Below are positions 55,942 to 64,000 of a DNA stretch of 64,000 nucleotides, in pieces. The position numbers and the translations under genes are program-made. Every line of letters starts with the position of its first letter. Position 1 is the first letter of the stretch. The notes under the pieces are model-generated. The model did not search any database, was not told the origin of the DNA, and saw only the letters and a list, made by a program, of their open reading frames with translations. Origin of the DNA: Paracoccus sediminilitoris (GTDB taxonomy: Bacteria > Pseudomonadota > Alphaproteobacteria > Rhodobacterales > Rhodobacteraceae); the NCBI RefSeq assembly GCF_003259195.1, contig NZ_QJPK01000016.1, positions 21,364 through 85,363 of the forward strand, read 5' to 3'.

Positions 55942-56292
55942 ATGAAGAACTATCTGCAGAAGGGCGAATCGGTCACGATCGTCGCCCCCCACGCGGTCGC
56001 CTCGGGCGGCATGGTCGTGTCCGGCCTGCTGGCGGGCGTGGCCGGCCATGACGCCGAACAGGGCGCCCCCGTCGAGGCGCATCTGCAAGGGTGCTACGCC
56101 CTGGCCAAGATCTCGGCGCAGTCCTGGACCGTCGGGCAGCCGATCTACGTCAACGCCACGAGCCGCCTGGTCACGAACGTGCCCGTCGCCGGCGCCATCC
56201 TGATCGGCGTGTCGATCGAGGCCGCGGCCAACCCGTCGCCCACGGGTGCGGTTCGTCTGAACGGTGCGATCCCGGCTGCCGCTGCCACCTGA
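55942..56292 (+). CDS. Capsid decoration protein, DUF2190-like
   Basis: A 116-aa beta-rich protein (MKNYLQKGESVTIVAPHAVA, VVSGLLAGVAGHDAEQGAP, GCYALAKISAQ) matching capsid cement proteins of the DUF2190 type, which bind the outside of the shell. AGAGGAGAG before the ATG is a strong ribosome binding site, fitting a high-copy product. It shares one base with the next gene (TGATG). Confidence 0.8.
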   Translation: MKNYLQKGESVTIVAPHAVASGGMVVSGLLAGVAGHDAEQGAPVEAHLQGCYALAKISAQSWTVGQPIYVNATSRLVTNVPVAGAILIGVSIEAAANPSPTGAVRLNGAIPAAAAT

Positions 56293-56618
56293 TGACCCGT
56301 CTCTTCAACGGCCTTTCGGGGATCCTCGCCGGTGCCTTCGGCGCCACCGTGCAATACGCTCCGCAGCGGGGTGCCTTGCGCGACATCGGTTCGATCTTCC
56401 GCGAGCAGCCGATCGAAGTGACCGGCGCGGATGGCCAGGTCGTGCTGATCGATGCACCGACCTGGCGGGTCGAGAGGCAGCTGGTGCCGGAGCTGGCCCG
56501 CGATGACCAGATCCTCGTGCCCGACGGACGGCTCTTCAAGGTGACGGCGGTGCATCGCAGCGGATCGCCCGCGGAAGATGGTTTCGTCATCGCCGAGCTG
56601 CACCGGGTGGAGCCCTGA
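56292..56618 (+). CDS. Head-tail connector protein, gpFII-like
   Basis: A 108-aa protein with beta strands (REQPIEVTGADGQVVLIDAP, LVPDGRLFKVTAVHRSG). Size and place between decoration and tail-end genes fit head-tail attachment proteins. No motif is decisive. Confidence 0.6.
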   Translation: MTRLFNGLSGILAGAFGATVQYAPQRGALRDIGSIFREQPIEVTGADGQVVLIDAPTWRVERQLVPELARDDQILVPDGRLFKVTAVHRSGSPAEDGFVIAELHRVEP

Positions 56619-56620
56619 TC

Positions 56621-57043
56621 ATGGCCCATTACCGCAGCCTCTTCCGGGCCACCGCGCGGGCGGCGCTGGCCGCCCATCCGCATTTTGCCGGCGTGCGGAT
56701 CCTGAAGGTCTGGCCGGGCAGCGTCGATGCCGCCAGCCTGCCGGTGATCGGCGTCCTGACGCCGCAGGAACCGAGCGGGCGCGACAGCCAGCGATCGGTG
56801 ACCCGCCGCACCCTGTTGCAGATCGCGCTGCGCCGCATCGGCGGCGACGAGATCGAGGACGTGCTCGACGAGGACAGCGCCATGATCGAGGCGATCATCA
56901 ACGATGCCCTGCGGTCTGGCGCGACCCGCGCCCAGCTGGAGGAGACTTCGATCGTCAGCCACAGCCAGTCGGAGGCCTTCGTCGGCACCCTCGTGATGAG
57001 CTTCCGGCTGCAGACCTGGCAGCCGGATGCAACCCTGACCTGA
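56621..57043 (+). CDS. Tail completion protein, gpU-like
   Basis: A 140-aa protein (RSLFRATARAALAAHPHFAG, then TLLQIALRRIGGDEIEDVLD) in the place of lambda gpZ/gpU, which finish the tail end that meets the head. The mixed alpha-beta pattern fits gpU. It starts two bases after the connector gene. Confidence 0.6.
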   Translation: MAHYRSLFRATARAALAAHPHFAGVRILKVWPGSVDAASLPVIGVLTPQEPSGRDSQRSVTRRTLLQIALRRIGGDEIEDVLDEDSAMIEAIINDALRSGATRAQLEETSIVSHSQSEAFVGTLVMSFRLQTWQPDATLT

Positions 57044-57066
57044 ACCCAAACCAAGGAGCATGACGC

Positions 57067-57492
57067 ATGGACGGCATGATCGGCTATGATTCCACGGTGC
57101 GCATCGGGCGCACCCCCTCGGGCGGCGGTGCGCCCGTGATGACCGAACTGGCGCTGGTGGGCGATATCGAGGCCCCCGACGAGCAGGTCGACGAGGTGCA
57201 GGTCACCCATATGAAGTCGCCCGGCCGCCGTCGCCAGTTCATCGCCGGGCTGATCGACAGCGGCGAGGTGACCGTGCCGATGAACTACATCCCCGGATCG
57301 CCCACCCATCTGCTGCTGAGCGAGATCAAGGCATCGGGCGAAGAGGTGCTGATCGAGTTCACGCTTGGCGCCAAGGGCGAGCCGGAGACCTTCAGCGGCT
57401 TCCTGAAGGGCTATGCCCGGACCGCGCCCATCGACGACAAGATGACCGCCAGCGCCACCTTCCGCCTCTCCAGCTTCATCATCGCGGAGTGA
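57067..57492 (+). CDS. Major tail tube protein
   Basis: A 141-aa beta-rich protein (GYDSTVRIGRTPSGGGAPVM, then EVTVPMNYIPGSPTHLLLSE and DDKMTASATFRLSS) of the phage tail-tube type related to gpV. It forms the helical tube of the flexible tail. A GGAGC site precedes the ATG. Its place just before the chaperone and tape measure genes supports this. Confidence 0.82.
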   Translation: MDGMIGYDSTVRIGRTPSGGGAPVMTELALVGDIEAPDEQVDEVQVTHMKSPGRRRQFIAGLIDSGEVTVPMNYIPGSPTHLLLSEIKASGEEVLIEFTLGAKGEPETFSGFLKGYARTAPIDDKMTASATFRLSSFIIAE

Positions 57493-57496
57493 TCCC

Positions 57497-57880
57497 ATGG
57501 CACAGTTGACGGGGATCATCGAGGCCAAGCATGCCGGCGCGACCTACCGACTGACGCTTGGCATGTCGGGGCTGGCCAGGCTGCAGGAGGAATATGGCAA
57601 GGGGCTGGAGCCACTGATCGCCATGGCCCAGGAAGGCCAGGCACCGGACTTCGCCGTGCTGCTGCGGGTCACCCAGGTGGCGCTGGAACGCTTCCACCCC
57701 GACGCCGACCCCTATTTGGCCGATGACCTGCTGGCGGCCGATGTCGGCATCGCCGTCGCGGTCATGAGTGCCGCCTTTGCAGGGCTGCAGGCGGCCACGC
57801 CGGGAAAGGCCGGGGGCGCGACCGCGTCGGGAAAGGCCACCGCGCCCCGCGGCAAGGCAAAGCCCGGCAAGCGGGGCTGA
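57497..57880 (+). CDS. Tail assembly chaperone, gpG-like (zero frame)
   Basis: A 127-aa protein: globular helical part at residues 1-97 (RLTLGMSGLARLQEEYGKGL, VLLRVTQVALERFHPD), then a basic, glycine/alanine/lysine tail. Two GGGAAAG heptamers lie in frame in the tail (57802-57808 and 57829-57835), allowing a -1 shift into the next frame, as in lambda G/GT. It lies between tail tube and tape measure genes, as expected. Confidence 0.8.
   Translation: MAQLTGIIEAKHAGATYRLTLGMSGLARLQEEYGKGLEPLIAMAQEGQAPDFAVLLRVTQVALERFHPDADPYLADDLLAADVGIAVAVMSAAFAGLQAATPGKAGGATASGKATAPRGKAKPGKRG
57829..57835 (+). promoter_or_regulatory. Programmed -1 frameshift site (GGGAAAG)
   Basis: G-GGA-AAG in the correct X-XXY-YYZ phase, identical to the lambda G/GT slip site. 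A second identical in-phase copy lies at 57802-57808. The -1 frame is open from both to 58203. Confidence 0.8.
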
Positions 57881-58203
57881 ACATTCCCGAGCTTTACGAG
57901 GCCTGGCTGACCCTCGGCCTCGATCCCGACCGGTTCTGGCTGATCACCCCCGGCCTCTACATGATCGAGACAGGTGCCGCGCGGGCCCGGATCGAACGGC
58001 AGGACGAAATGACCCTGACCGCCGCCTGGCTGACCGCCAGCCTGCAGCGCGCCAGGAAGATCCCGCCGCTGAAGACGCTCTTGGGCCGGTCCGATGCAAA
58101 ACCCGATATCGGCTTCTACCTGGACGGCGCCAAGGCCGCGCTGCCCAAGGTCCGACTGAGCGACTGGATGGCCGGCAAGGCCAACACCCCGCCCCCCGAA
58201 TGA
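57835..58203 (+). CDS. Frameshift extension of the tail chaperone (gpT-like)
   Basis: The -1 frame after the slip site codes for about 122 residues with a well-defined core (IPELYEAWLTLGLDPDRFWL, then RIERQDEMTLTAAWLTASLQ) ending in PPPE. It has no good start codon of its own before the core (first ATG at 57961 is inside), which supports translation only by frameshift. The fused product would be 235 aa. By analogy it recruits tail tube subunits to the tape measure protein. Confidence 0.75.
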   Translation, partial: GHRAPRQGKARQAGLNIPELYEAWLTLGLDPDRFWLITPGLYMIETGAARARIERQDEMTLTAAWLTASLQRARKIPPLKTLLGRSDAKPDIGFYLDGAKAALPKVRLSDWMAGKANTPPPE

Positions 58204-58231
58204 CCCCGCCCCCTGAACAACGGAGAATGCC

Positions 58232-60505
58232 ATGTCGTCATCGCGTCTGATCGGTCGGCTTCGGGTCGTCATGGGGCTGGACGATGCGCGCTTCCGGCAG
58301 GGCCTCGGCGATGCCGCGACCGGCATGCGCCGGCTTGGCCAGGATCTGCAGCGGATCGGGGCCGGCATCTCGGCCCGGGTCACGGCCCCGATCCTGGCGG
58401 CCGGGGCGGCAACGACCGCCGCCTTCGTCACCAGCGCCGACAGCCTGGCCGATCTGCAGCGGCAATCCGAGCTGGCGGGGATGTCGGCAGAGGCGTTCAA
58501 GGTGGCCGCGATGACCGTGCAGGATTACGGCATCGAGCAGGACAAGCTGGCCGATATCCTGAAGGACGTGAACGACAAGTTCGGCGACTTCGTGGCCACG
58601 GGCGCCGGGCCCTTGGCCGACTTCTTCGAGGAGATCGGCCCCAAGGTCGGGCTGACCATCGACAGCTTCAAGGGGCTGTCATCCTCGGACGCGCTGGCGC
58701 TCTATGTCACCGCGCTGGAAGACGCCAATGTCAGCCAGGCCGAGATGACCTTCTACATGGAGGCGCTGGCCAGCGATGCAACTGCCCTGATCCCGGCCTT
58801 CCGCAACAGCGGCGAAGAGATCCGCCAGACCGCCAAGCGCGCCCGCGAGCTGGGCCTCGAGATCGATGAGAGCCTGATCAAGGGCGCCCGCGATGTCCGC
58901 AAGGATTTTGCGCTGGTCTCCGGGGTTCTCTCGACGCAGCTGCAGCAGGCGCTCATCGGCCTCGCGCCGGTCATGGCTACGCTGATGACCGAGCTGACGC
59001 CGCTTCTCGAGGGGATGATGCAGGGGGTGGCACGGCTGGCCGAGTTCACCGCGAAGCTGGCCGCGGCCAGCCCGGAGGCGCTTGGCTGGGGCATCGGCCT
59101 CACGGTCGCGGCCGCCGCCATCGGTCCCTTCCTGGCGGGCCTCGGCTTCATGATCAGCGGCATCGTCTCGGTCGGCAGTGCGCTGGCGAAGGTCACGGCG
59201 CTCCTGATGGCCAACCCGATCGGGCTGGCCGTGGCCGGCATCGCCGGGGCGGCCTACCTGGTCCATCGCAACTGGGACGCGGTCGGGCCGTGGTTCGCAC
59301 GGCTTTGGGACGACGTGCGCCAGATCTTCTCGGGCTTCGGCCAATTCCTCTCGGGGGTCTTCAAAGGCGAATGGTCGGGTGCCATCGACGGGCTGAAGAC
59401 GGCCTGGGACGGCCTCACATCCTATTACCAGAACCTGTGGGACGGCATCAGGGGCGTGTTCACCGCGGCCTGGGAAGAGGGCATCAAGCCCATCACCGAC
59501 AAGCTGGGCATGACCGATGACATCCAGCGGGGCTGGGAACGGCTGAAGAGCTTCTTCACCACCCTCTGGGACGGCATCGTCGCCGCCTTCGAGGCGGCAT
59601 GGGCCCGGATCGAGCCGATCGTCACCAAGGTCTCGAACGCCGTCACCGCCGTCACAGAGGGCCGCAACCGCCTGCTGGGCAGCCGCGACGGCCCGATCAG
59701 CAGCGGCTATGACCCTGCGACCGATCCCGGCGATGCGGGTCTGATCCTGCCGCCGGCCGGGGGCGATGTCGCGGCGGGTTACGCCGACGGGGTGAATGCT
59801 GGCCAGGGGGCAGCTTACCAAGCCGGGGCAGCCCTTGGTGCTGCCACCGAAGAGGGGCTGCGCGATCAGACCGAGACCCGCTCGCCCTCGCAGCTGATGC
59901 GGCGCATCGGCAGCTACCTGAGCCAGGGCCTGGCCCTCGGCATCGGCGAGGGGGCCATGTCGGTCAACGTTGCCGGCGCCGGGCTCGGGCAATCCTTCGC
60001 CGACACCCTGACGCCCTACTTCCAGCGGGTGATCGATGGCACGATCAGCGTGAGGGACGCCTTTACGGGCATGCTTTCAGATATGTCCGCGCGGCTGATG
60101 TCGAGCGGCCTGAACCGGATCCTCGGCGGCATCGGCGGGGCGCTCTTCGGCAGTGGTGATGCCGTTGCAGGGGCACTGCAGGGCGCAGGCCTGAACGCCG
60201 TCCCCGCCTTCGCGCGCGGCACGCCCTTCTCCCCCGCGGGCCTTGCACGGCTGAACGAACGCGGCGGCGAGATCCTGAACCTGCCGCGCGGCACGCAGGT
60301 GATTCCGCATGACATCTCGAAGCGCATGGTGGATGGCGCCGGGAGTGGCGAACTCGTCGTCCGGCTGCAGCTCTCCGACGATCTCGATGCGCGGATCATG
60401 CGCGGGGCGGACCGGGCGGCGAATGTCAGGGTCGAGCGCTTCGCCAGCGCCGAGCTGCCGGGGCGGGTCTCGGAGATCCGGCAATATGAAGAGGAGCGGA
60501 TGTGA
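58232..60505 (+). CDS. Tail tape measure protein
   Basis: A 757-aa protein that sets tail length. The N-terminal region is helical (GDAATGMRRLGQDLQRIGAG). Two hydrophobic stretches lie near residues 285-345 (GWGIGLTVAAAAIGPFLAGL, ALLMANPIGLAVAGIAGAAY), typical of tape measures that insert into the host membrane. Later come tryptophan-bearing repeats (WDGLTSYYQNLWDGI, FTTLWDGIVAAFEAAW). It starts 28 bases after the chaperone extension and ends with a TGATG overlap. Confidence 0.92.
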   Translation: MSSSRLIGRLRVVMGLDDARFRQGLGDAATGMRRLGQDLQRIGAGISARVTAPILAAGAATTAAFVTSADSLADLQRQSELAGMSAEAFKVAAMTVQDYGIEQDKLADILKDVNDKFGDFVATGAGPLADFFEEIGPKVGLTIDSFKGLSSSDALALYVTALEDANVSQAEMTFYMEALASDATALIPAFRNSGEEIRQTAKRARELGLEIDESLIKGARDVRKDFALVSGVLSTQLQQALIGLAPVMATLMTELTPLLEGMMQGVARLAEFTAKLAAASPEALGWGIGLTVAAAAIGPFLAGLGFMISGIVSVGSALAKVTALLMANPIGLAVAGIAGAAYLVHRNWDAVGPWFARLWDDVRQIFSGFGQFLSGVFKGEWSGAIDGLKTAWDGLTSYYQNLWDGIRGVFTAAWEEGIKPITDKLGMTDDIQRGWERLKSFFTTLWDGIVAAFEAAWARIEPIVTKVSNAVTAVTEGRNRLLGSRDGPISSGYDPATDPGDAGLILPPAGGDVAAGYADGVNAGQGAAYQAGAALGAATEEGLRDQTETRSPSQLMRRIGSYLSQGLALGIGEGAMSVNVAGAGLGQSFADTLTPYFQRVIDGTISVRDAFTGMLSDMSARLMSSGLNRILGGIGGALFGSGDAVAGALQGAGLNAVPAFARGTPFSPAGLARLNERGGEILNLPRGTQVIPHDISKRMVDGAGSGELVVRLQLSDDLDARIMRGADRAANVRVERFASAELPGRVSEIRQYEEERM

Positions 60506-61179
60506 TGGCGCTGATCGACTGGCCCGCCGAGCAGTTCCGCATGTCGATGACCAGCTATCACATCGACTGGACCAGCCGCAGCGCCGGGCGCGGGCTCTCG
60601 GGGCATGAACAGGTCATCTCCAGCGGCACCGGGGCCTGGCGGTTCCGCTTCGGCCTGATCATCGAACCCGACAGCGACCGGCTGAAGCGCTTCGAGGCGC
60701 TGGTCTCGGAGATGCGCGGCCGGCTCAACACCGCCGTGATCCCGCTCCACGACCGCTTCGCCTATGACGCGGCGCTGAGCCCCGCGCAGGAGCGCTGGCA
60801 GGACCAGACCTGGTTTGCTGACACCACCGGCTTCACCGATGGCCGCAGCGTCGAGCCGATGATCACCACCACTGCCGCGGCCGCGGGCGCATCCGAGCTG
60901 AGCGTGGCCCTGAGTGATCCGGCGCGCCCTTCGTTCCGAGTCGGCGATCTCTTCAGCGTAAAGGGCTTCGTCTACCGGGTGGTGCGGCGCAATGCCGGGG
61001 GCTGGGTCAAGGTCGAGCCGCCGCTGCGCGCCGCCATCCCGGCCGGCACGGTCCTCAAGACCGATCCGCCGGTGGCCTATGCCAAGTTCGCCACCGATGG
61101 CGAGGGCGAGCGGGCCCGGGACCTCTTGTCCTGGGGCGAGCCGGTGACGCTGACCTTCGTCGAGGAGTTCGACCGGTGA
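60505..61179 (+). CDS. Distal tail protein
   Basis: A 224-aa protein (ALIDWPAEQFRMSMTSYHID, then SSGTGAWRFRFGLIIEPDSD) in the place of lambda gpM or a baseplate hub component after the tape measure gene. The C-terminus has VTLTFVEEFDR, a strand pattern common to distal tail proteins. Coupled at both ends: TGATG upstream and GTGA downstream. Confidence 0.68.
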   Translation: MALIDWPAEQFRMSMTSYHIDWTSRSAGRGLSGHEQVISSGTGAWRFRFGLIIEPDSDRLKRFEALVSEMRGRLNTAVIPLHDRFAYDAALSPAQERWQDQTWFADTTGFTDGRSVEPMITTTAAAAGASELSVALSDPARPSFRVGDLFSVKGFVYRVVRRNAGGWVKVEPPLRAAIPAGTVLKTDPPVAYAKFATDGEGERARDLLSWGEPVTLTFVEEFDR

Positions 61180-61748
61180 GCTTCACGCCCGCGCAGATCG
61201 CCTTCCTGGAGGCCAATCGCGACGCCATCGAGGCGCGGCGCAGTTTCGAGATCGGCTTTGCCTCCGGCACGCTGCGGCTGATCGAGGGCAGCACGCCCTG
61301 GCATGACGGCACCCATACCTGGCTGGCCGCTCACGGGGTCATCGAGGCCTCGGGGATCCGCGCCTCGGGGGTGATGGACGCGCATCCGGCCAAATACCGC
61401 TTCGGCGCGGTCAGTCCGGCGCTGTCGCTGGCGCATATGAACGACGAGGCGGAATGGCGCGATGCGGTGATCCACCAGCGGCTCCTGCTCTTCGTCGAGG
61501 GCGCGGTCGTGGGGCCGGCCATCCACATCCACCGCGGCCGGATCTCGGATATCCGCCGTCCCGAGACGGAGACCGACGATTACTTCGCCATCACCGCCGA
61601 AGGCCCCTTCCGCGACCGCAATGCCACCTTCCTCGGCAAATACACCGATCGCGACCAGCAGATGCGCGCCCCCGGCGATCGCGGCTGCGAATATGTCGCG
61701 CTCTACGAGACCAGCGGTGCAGAGTTCACCGGATGGCTGCAGCAGTGA
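61176..61748 (+). CDS. Tail tip protein of unknown subtype
   Basis: A 190-aa protein starting with GTG at 61176, overlapping the previous stop. Segments: FEIGFASGTLRLIEGSTPWH, KYRFGAVSPALSLAHMNDEA, and EGPFRDRNATFLGKYTDRDQ. Its pattern fits tail tip proteins (gpL-like position). It ends at a break where a non-tail gene has been inserted. Confidence 0.65.
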   Translation: MSFTPAQIAFLEANRDAIEARRSFEIGFASGTLRLIEGSTPWHDGTHTWLAAHGVIEASGIRASGVMDAHPAKYRFGAVSPALSLAHMNDEAEWRDAVIHQRLLLFVEGAVVGPAIHIHRGRISDIRRPETETDDYFAITAEGPFRDRNATFLGKYTDRDQQMRAPGDRGCEYVALYETSGAEFTGWLQQ

Positions 61749-61913
61749 AGGGTGGGAGTTTGAACAGCCGTCGAGTTGTTAGGGATATGGCTGGGTGATT
61801 GGCCCAGTAGATATGCCAGGACCCGCAAGGTGGGATTGTTACCGCTCTCTCTTGCAACCCTCTGGTCCGCCTCGGTGTTGAGATCGAAGGGTAAATGGAG
61901 AGAGGCTTCCATC

Positions 61914-62387
61914 ATGATCCGCATCTTCGCCGCTGCAGCGCTCGTCGCTACGACCGCGACCGTTTCCGTTTCGCAAGAGGTTGCGCCATATCTCGATGAC
62001 CGCTCGACGGCGGAACGCGTGGTTTCCTCGCTTTACAATGCCATCGACCGGCAAGAATACCTGCGCGCGCACAGCTATTTCGATCCGGAAAGCGCCCCTG
62101 ATTACGATACCTTCCGCGAGGGGTATGCCACGACACAGAACGTCAGCTTGCGCCTCGGTGAGACCAGCAGCGACGGCGCTGCAGGAACGATTCATTTCGC
62201 AGTGCCTGTCGCGATCGAAGCTGTGACCGACGAGGGCACCGCCGTTTTCACAGGGTGCTATTACCTCAGCCAGGTGCAGCCCGCCGTGCAGGAGGTTCCG
62301 CCTTTTCGTCCGATGGGCATCGATAGCGGAAAGCTCTCGAAGGTTGATACTCCTTTCGAGACGGCCATGGGCGAGTGCGATATCTGA
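61914..62387 (+). CDS. Exported protein of unknown function, likely phage cargo (moron)
   Basis: A 157-aa secreted protein: signal peptide MIRIFAAAALVATTATVSVS, then a compact domain (STAERVVSSLYNAIDRQEYL, SYFDPESAPDYDTFREGYAT, FTGCYYLSQVQPAVQ). Similar exported proteins exist in chromosomes of related bacteria, from memory. It breaks the tail tip block, is more A/T-rich than its neighbours, and is followed by its own terminator. It probably changes the lysogen's envelope rather than building the virion. Confidence 0.75.
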   Translation: MIRIFAAAALVATTATVSVSQEVAPYLDDRSTAERVVSSLYNAIDRQEYLRAHSYFDPESAPDYDTFREGYATTQNVSLRLGETSSDGAAGTIHFAVPVAIEAVTDEGTAVFTGCYYLSQVQPAVQEVPPFRPMGIDSGKLSKVDTPFETAMGECDI

Positions 62388-62493
62388 AGATCAAGCTGGT
62401 CTTGGCATTCGATCGATCAGCTTCGGTTCAACGCTGACGTGAACTGATCCGACTTTTCGCAAACATCGACGCATACACGTCAAACTCACCATC

Positions 62494-62520
62494 AGCCCGG
62501 CCCTCCTGGTCCGGGCTTTT
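62494..62520 (+). terminator. Terminator after the cargo gene
   Basis: AGCCCGG and CCGGGCT with a 10-base loop followed by TTT, 107 bases past the cargo gene and 20 bases before the next tail gene. It isolates the cargo gene as its own unit. Confidence 0.7.
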
Positions 62521-62539
62521 GCCATTCCGAGGCCCCGCC

Positions 62540-62938
62540 ATGTCCGCAGACCTTTCCGCCTACCTGACCCGCGCGACGGTGCTGCCCTGGGTCTGGGGGC
62601 GGAGCGACTGCACGATCTGGGTGGCGGACTGGTGCCTGCTGCGCTTCGGCTTCGACCCGGCGGCGGGGTTTCGCGGGCGCTATGACGACCGGGCCGGCGC
62701 GGAGGGGCTGATCGCCGCGGGGCTGGCCCGCACCATCGCGCCCTGCATGACGCCGCTGCGGGAGACCCGCGACCCGCGCCCCGGCGACGTCGGCATCATC
62801 ACAATCGGCGGGCGCCAGGTGGCCGCCATCCGCACGGGACCCCGATGGGCGTTCCGCACCCTGCGGGGCCTGGGCGAAGCCCCCGCGCCACCCGTCATCT
62901 GCTGGGGAGAACCATGCCGCAAGCCATTCCGGTCGTGA
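62540..62938 (+). CDS. Tail-associated NlpC/P60-like protein (gpK-like)
   Basis: A 132-aa protein. The active-site-type block VLPWVWGRSDCTIWVADWCL (Cys at about residue 24) and a later RPGDVGIITIGGRQVAAIRT fit phage tail cell-wall hydrolases of the gpK group, which help DNA cross the wall. A His partner is not obvious, so activity is uncertain. The ATG at 62540 gives this form; it overlaps the next gene by 25 bases. Confidence 0.7.
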   Translation: MSADLSAYLTRATVLPWVWGRSDCTIWVADWCLLRFGFDPAAGFRGRYDDRAGAEGLIAAGLARTIAPCMTPLRETRDPRPGDVGIITIGGRQVAAIRTGPRWAFRTLRGLGEAPAPPVICWGEPCRKPFRS

Positions 62939-64000
62939 TCGCCATCGCCAAGACGGCGGTCGGCAAGATCCTGATCAGCACCGCCATCAATGTCGGCATC
63001 GGCGCGCTGCAGGCGCGGCTGAACCGACCGAAAGGACCGAAGCCCCGCGACCTGCAGACCCAGATCCGCTCGGGCTCCGCGGACCGGGTGCAGCATTTCG
63101 GGCGGGTCCGGACCAGCGGCACGCTGGTCTTTTCCGACTACAAGGTCTTCGAGGATCCGATCGAGATCCTCGGGATGACCATCCCGCGCGGCAAGCGCCG
63201 CGCCTATGTGCTGCTGGCCATCGCCACCGGCGGCATCTCGGGGGTGGAGCGCTGGTACCTGGACGGCAAGCCGGTCGCGGTCGATGGGGATGGCTATGTG
63301 ACGACGCCCCCCTGGGATGGCGGCAAGGTCCGGCTGCAGCTGCGCCGCGGGCTGCCGCCAGAGGCGGCGGGCGGCGACTGGCCCGAGCTGCACGCGGCCT
63401 TCCCGACCCGCTGGACGGCCGAGCGCCACCGGCTGGAGGGGGTGGCCACCATCCTCGGCACGTTTGACGCCGTGAAGCCCGAGGAGATCAACGACACCTA
63501 TCCCGGCGGCCGACCGCCCGAGATCAGCGCGGTGATCCGCGGCACGCCCTGCCATGAGCCCGCCACCGGCAACGCGAGCTTCACCACCAACCCGATCCGC
63601 CACCTGCTGCATTACCTCTCGGATGCCGGGACCGGGGCGATCCCCATCGCCGAGTTCGACCTGCCATCCTGGTTCGCGGCCATTGCCGATTGCAACGACG
63701 CGCTGCCCGGCCTGGCCGGCCCCCGCCCGCGCTACGAGGGCGGCGGCAGCTACGCGCTGAACGAGCCGGTCAAGGATGTCGCCCTGCGGATCCTCGAGAG
63801 CGTCGGGGGCGAGCTGTATTTGGCGCAGGACGGGCGGATCGGGGTGCGGGTCGCCAGGTGGCGCGCCCCCACCGCCATCATCGACGAGGCCAAGATCGTC
63901 AGCCTCGATTGCGGCCCGGGTCGCGCCAAGCTCGACCGGATCACCACGCTGGTGCCCGATTACATCGAGCCGTCGCTGGATTACACCGCCACCACCGCCG
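62914..64000 (+). CDS. Tail tip attachment protein, J-like (partial)
   Basis: An open frame of at least 362 codons that runs off the window. It starts with a hydrophobic stretch (VVIAIAKTAVGKILISTAIN), then segments typical of phage host-specificity proteins (GSADRVQHFGRVRTSGTLVF, LLHYLSDAGTGAIPIAEFDL, RILESVGGELYLAQDGRIGV). It is likely the central tip protein that contacts the host receptor. It starts inside the NlpC-like gene. Confidence 0.82.
   Translation, partial: MPQAIPVVIAIAKTAVGKILISTAINVGIGALQARLNRPKGPKPRDLQTQIRSGSADRVQHFGRVRTSGTLVFSDYKVFEDPIEILGMTIPRGKRRAYVLLAIATGGISGVERWYLDGKPVAVDGDGYVTTPPWDGGKVRLQLRRGLPPEAAGGDWPELHAAFPTRWTAERHRLEGVATILGTFDAVKPEEINDTYPGGRPPEISAVIRGTPCHEPATGNASFTTNPIRHLLHYLSDAGTGAIPIAEFDLPSWFAAIADCNDALPGLAGPRPRYEGGGSYALNEPVKDVALRILESVGGELYLAQDGRIGVRVARWRAPTAIIDEAKIVSLDCGPGRAKLDRITTLVPDYIEPSLDYTATTA

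Larger units (their letters stand above)
40737..64000. mobile_element. Tailed-phage prophage, left part (continues past the window)
   Basis: From integrase to tail tip genes, a near-complete early, packaging, head and tail order of a lambda-like siphovirus, placed next to tRNA-Pro. All major head genes are intact reading frames with no frameshift damage seen, so it may be a live phage. No lysis genes are seen yet; they may lie beyond base 64,000. Confidence 0.93.

Noticed and set aside
62418..62455. A GTTCA/TGAAC pair after the cargo gene, resembling the phage operators
   Set aside because: The spacer is nine bases rather than seven, and flanking GATCA/TGATC arms make it look more like a hairpin; not counted as a repressor site.
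40737..64000. Possibility that this is a gene transfer agent cluster
   Set aside because: Integrase, repressor with operators, Nu1/GpA terminase and the tRNA target mark a true prophage; Rhodobacterales gene transfer agents lack these and have a different terminase.

Overview
The window reads as high-GC chromosomal DNA from an alphaproteobacterium of the Rhodobacterales, most like Paracoccus or a close relative. This is inferred from several things. HisG is the short form with a HisZ partner. The LexA box is the alphaproteobacterial type, GTTC-N7-GTTC. The order trpG-trpD-trpC-moaC-moeA-lexA is typical of this group. Genes are very tightly packed with ATGA and TGATG overlaps. No 16S rRNA or other species marker is present.

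Bases 1-40,720 are core chromosome. In order they hold: a nickel/cobalt permease pair (DUF1007-NicO); the leftward unit hisS-hisZ-hisG; slyX; purA-DUF2842-thiN-ispG; moaA; a lipoprotein; a HEAT-repeat protein; aroA; prpE and a malic enzyme with a phosphotransacetylase domain, both leftward; a fully overlapping nucleoside-salvage operon cdd-deoA-deoB-add-upp; a SPOR protein; hemE and hemC, divergent; lexA with its own SOS box; the leftward set trpG-trpD-ung-trpC-moaC-moeA; a short exported protein, an aminotransferase and ppiD-trpE rightward; a PRC-barrel protein with repeats; gpt; a LysE exporter; fabI; pdxH; a double cold-shock protein; a DUF192 protein; and tRNA-Pro(UGG).

A tailed-phage genome starts right after the tRNA-Pro gene and runs past the right edge, so at least 23 kb of it is visible. 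Leftward are the integrase, an HNH endonuclease and seven small unknown genes. A short CI-like repressor without a protease domain lies between two clusters of 17-bp operator-like palindromes. Rightward come a Cro-like gene, early and replication-type genes with a GACA/TGTC repeat array, a lambda-type packaging and head block (small terminase, GpA, gpW-like protein, portal, protease-capsid fusion, decoration protein), connectors, tail tube, tail chaperone, tape measure, and tip genes. An exported-protein cargo gene with its own terminator interrupts the tip genes.

The most interesting sequence-level signals are these. The tail chaperone gene carries two in-frame GGGAAAG heptamers, the lambda G/GT slip sequence, followed by an open -1 frame. 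The fused protease-capsid gene has a strong internal ribosome binding site exactly where the capsid part begins. A shared 17-bp operator design appears on both sides of the repressor. TTTGCAAA sites lie in front of the propionyl-CoA synthetase gene. A 46-residue Cys/His-rich secreted miniprotein gene lies between ispG and moaA. I found no clear new defence system; the small leftward phage genes are where unknown functions are most likely.
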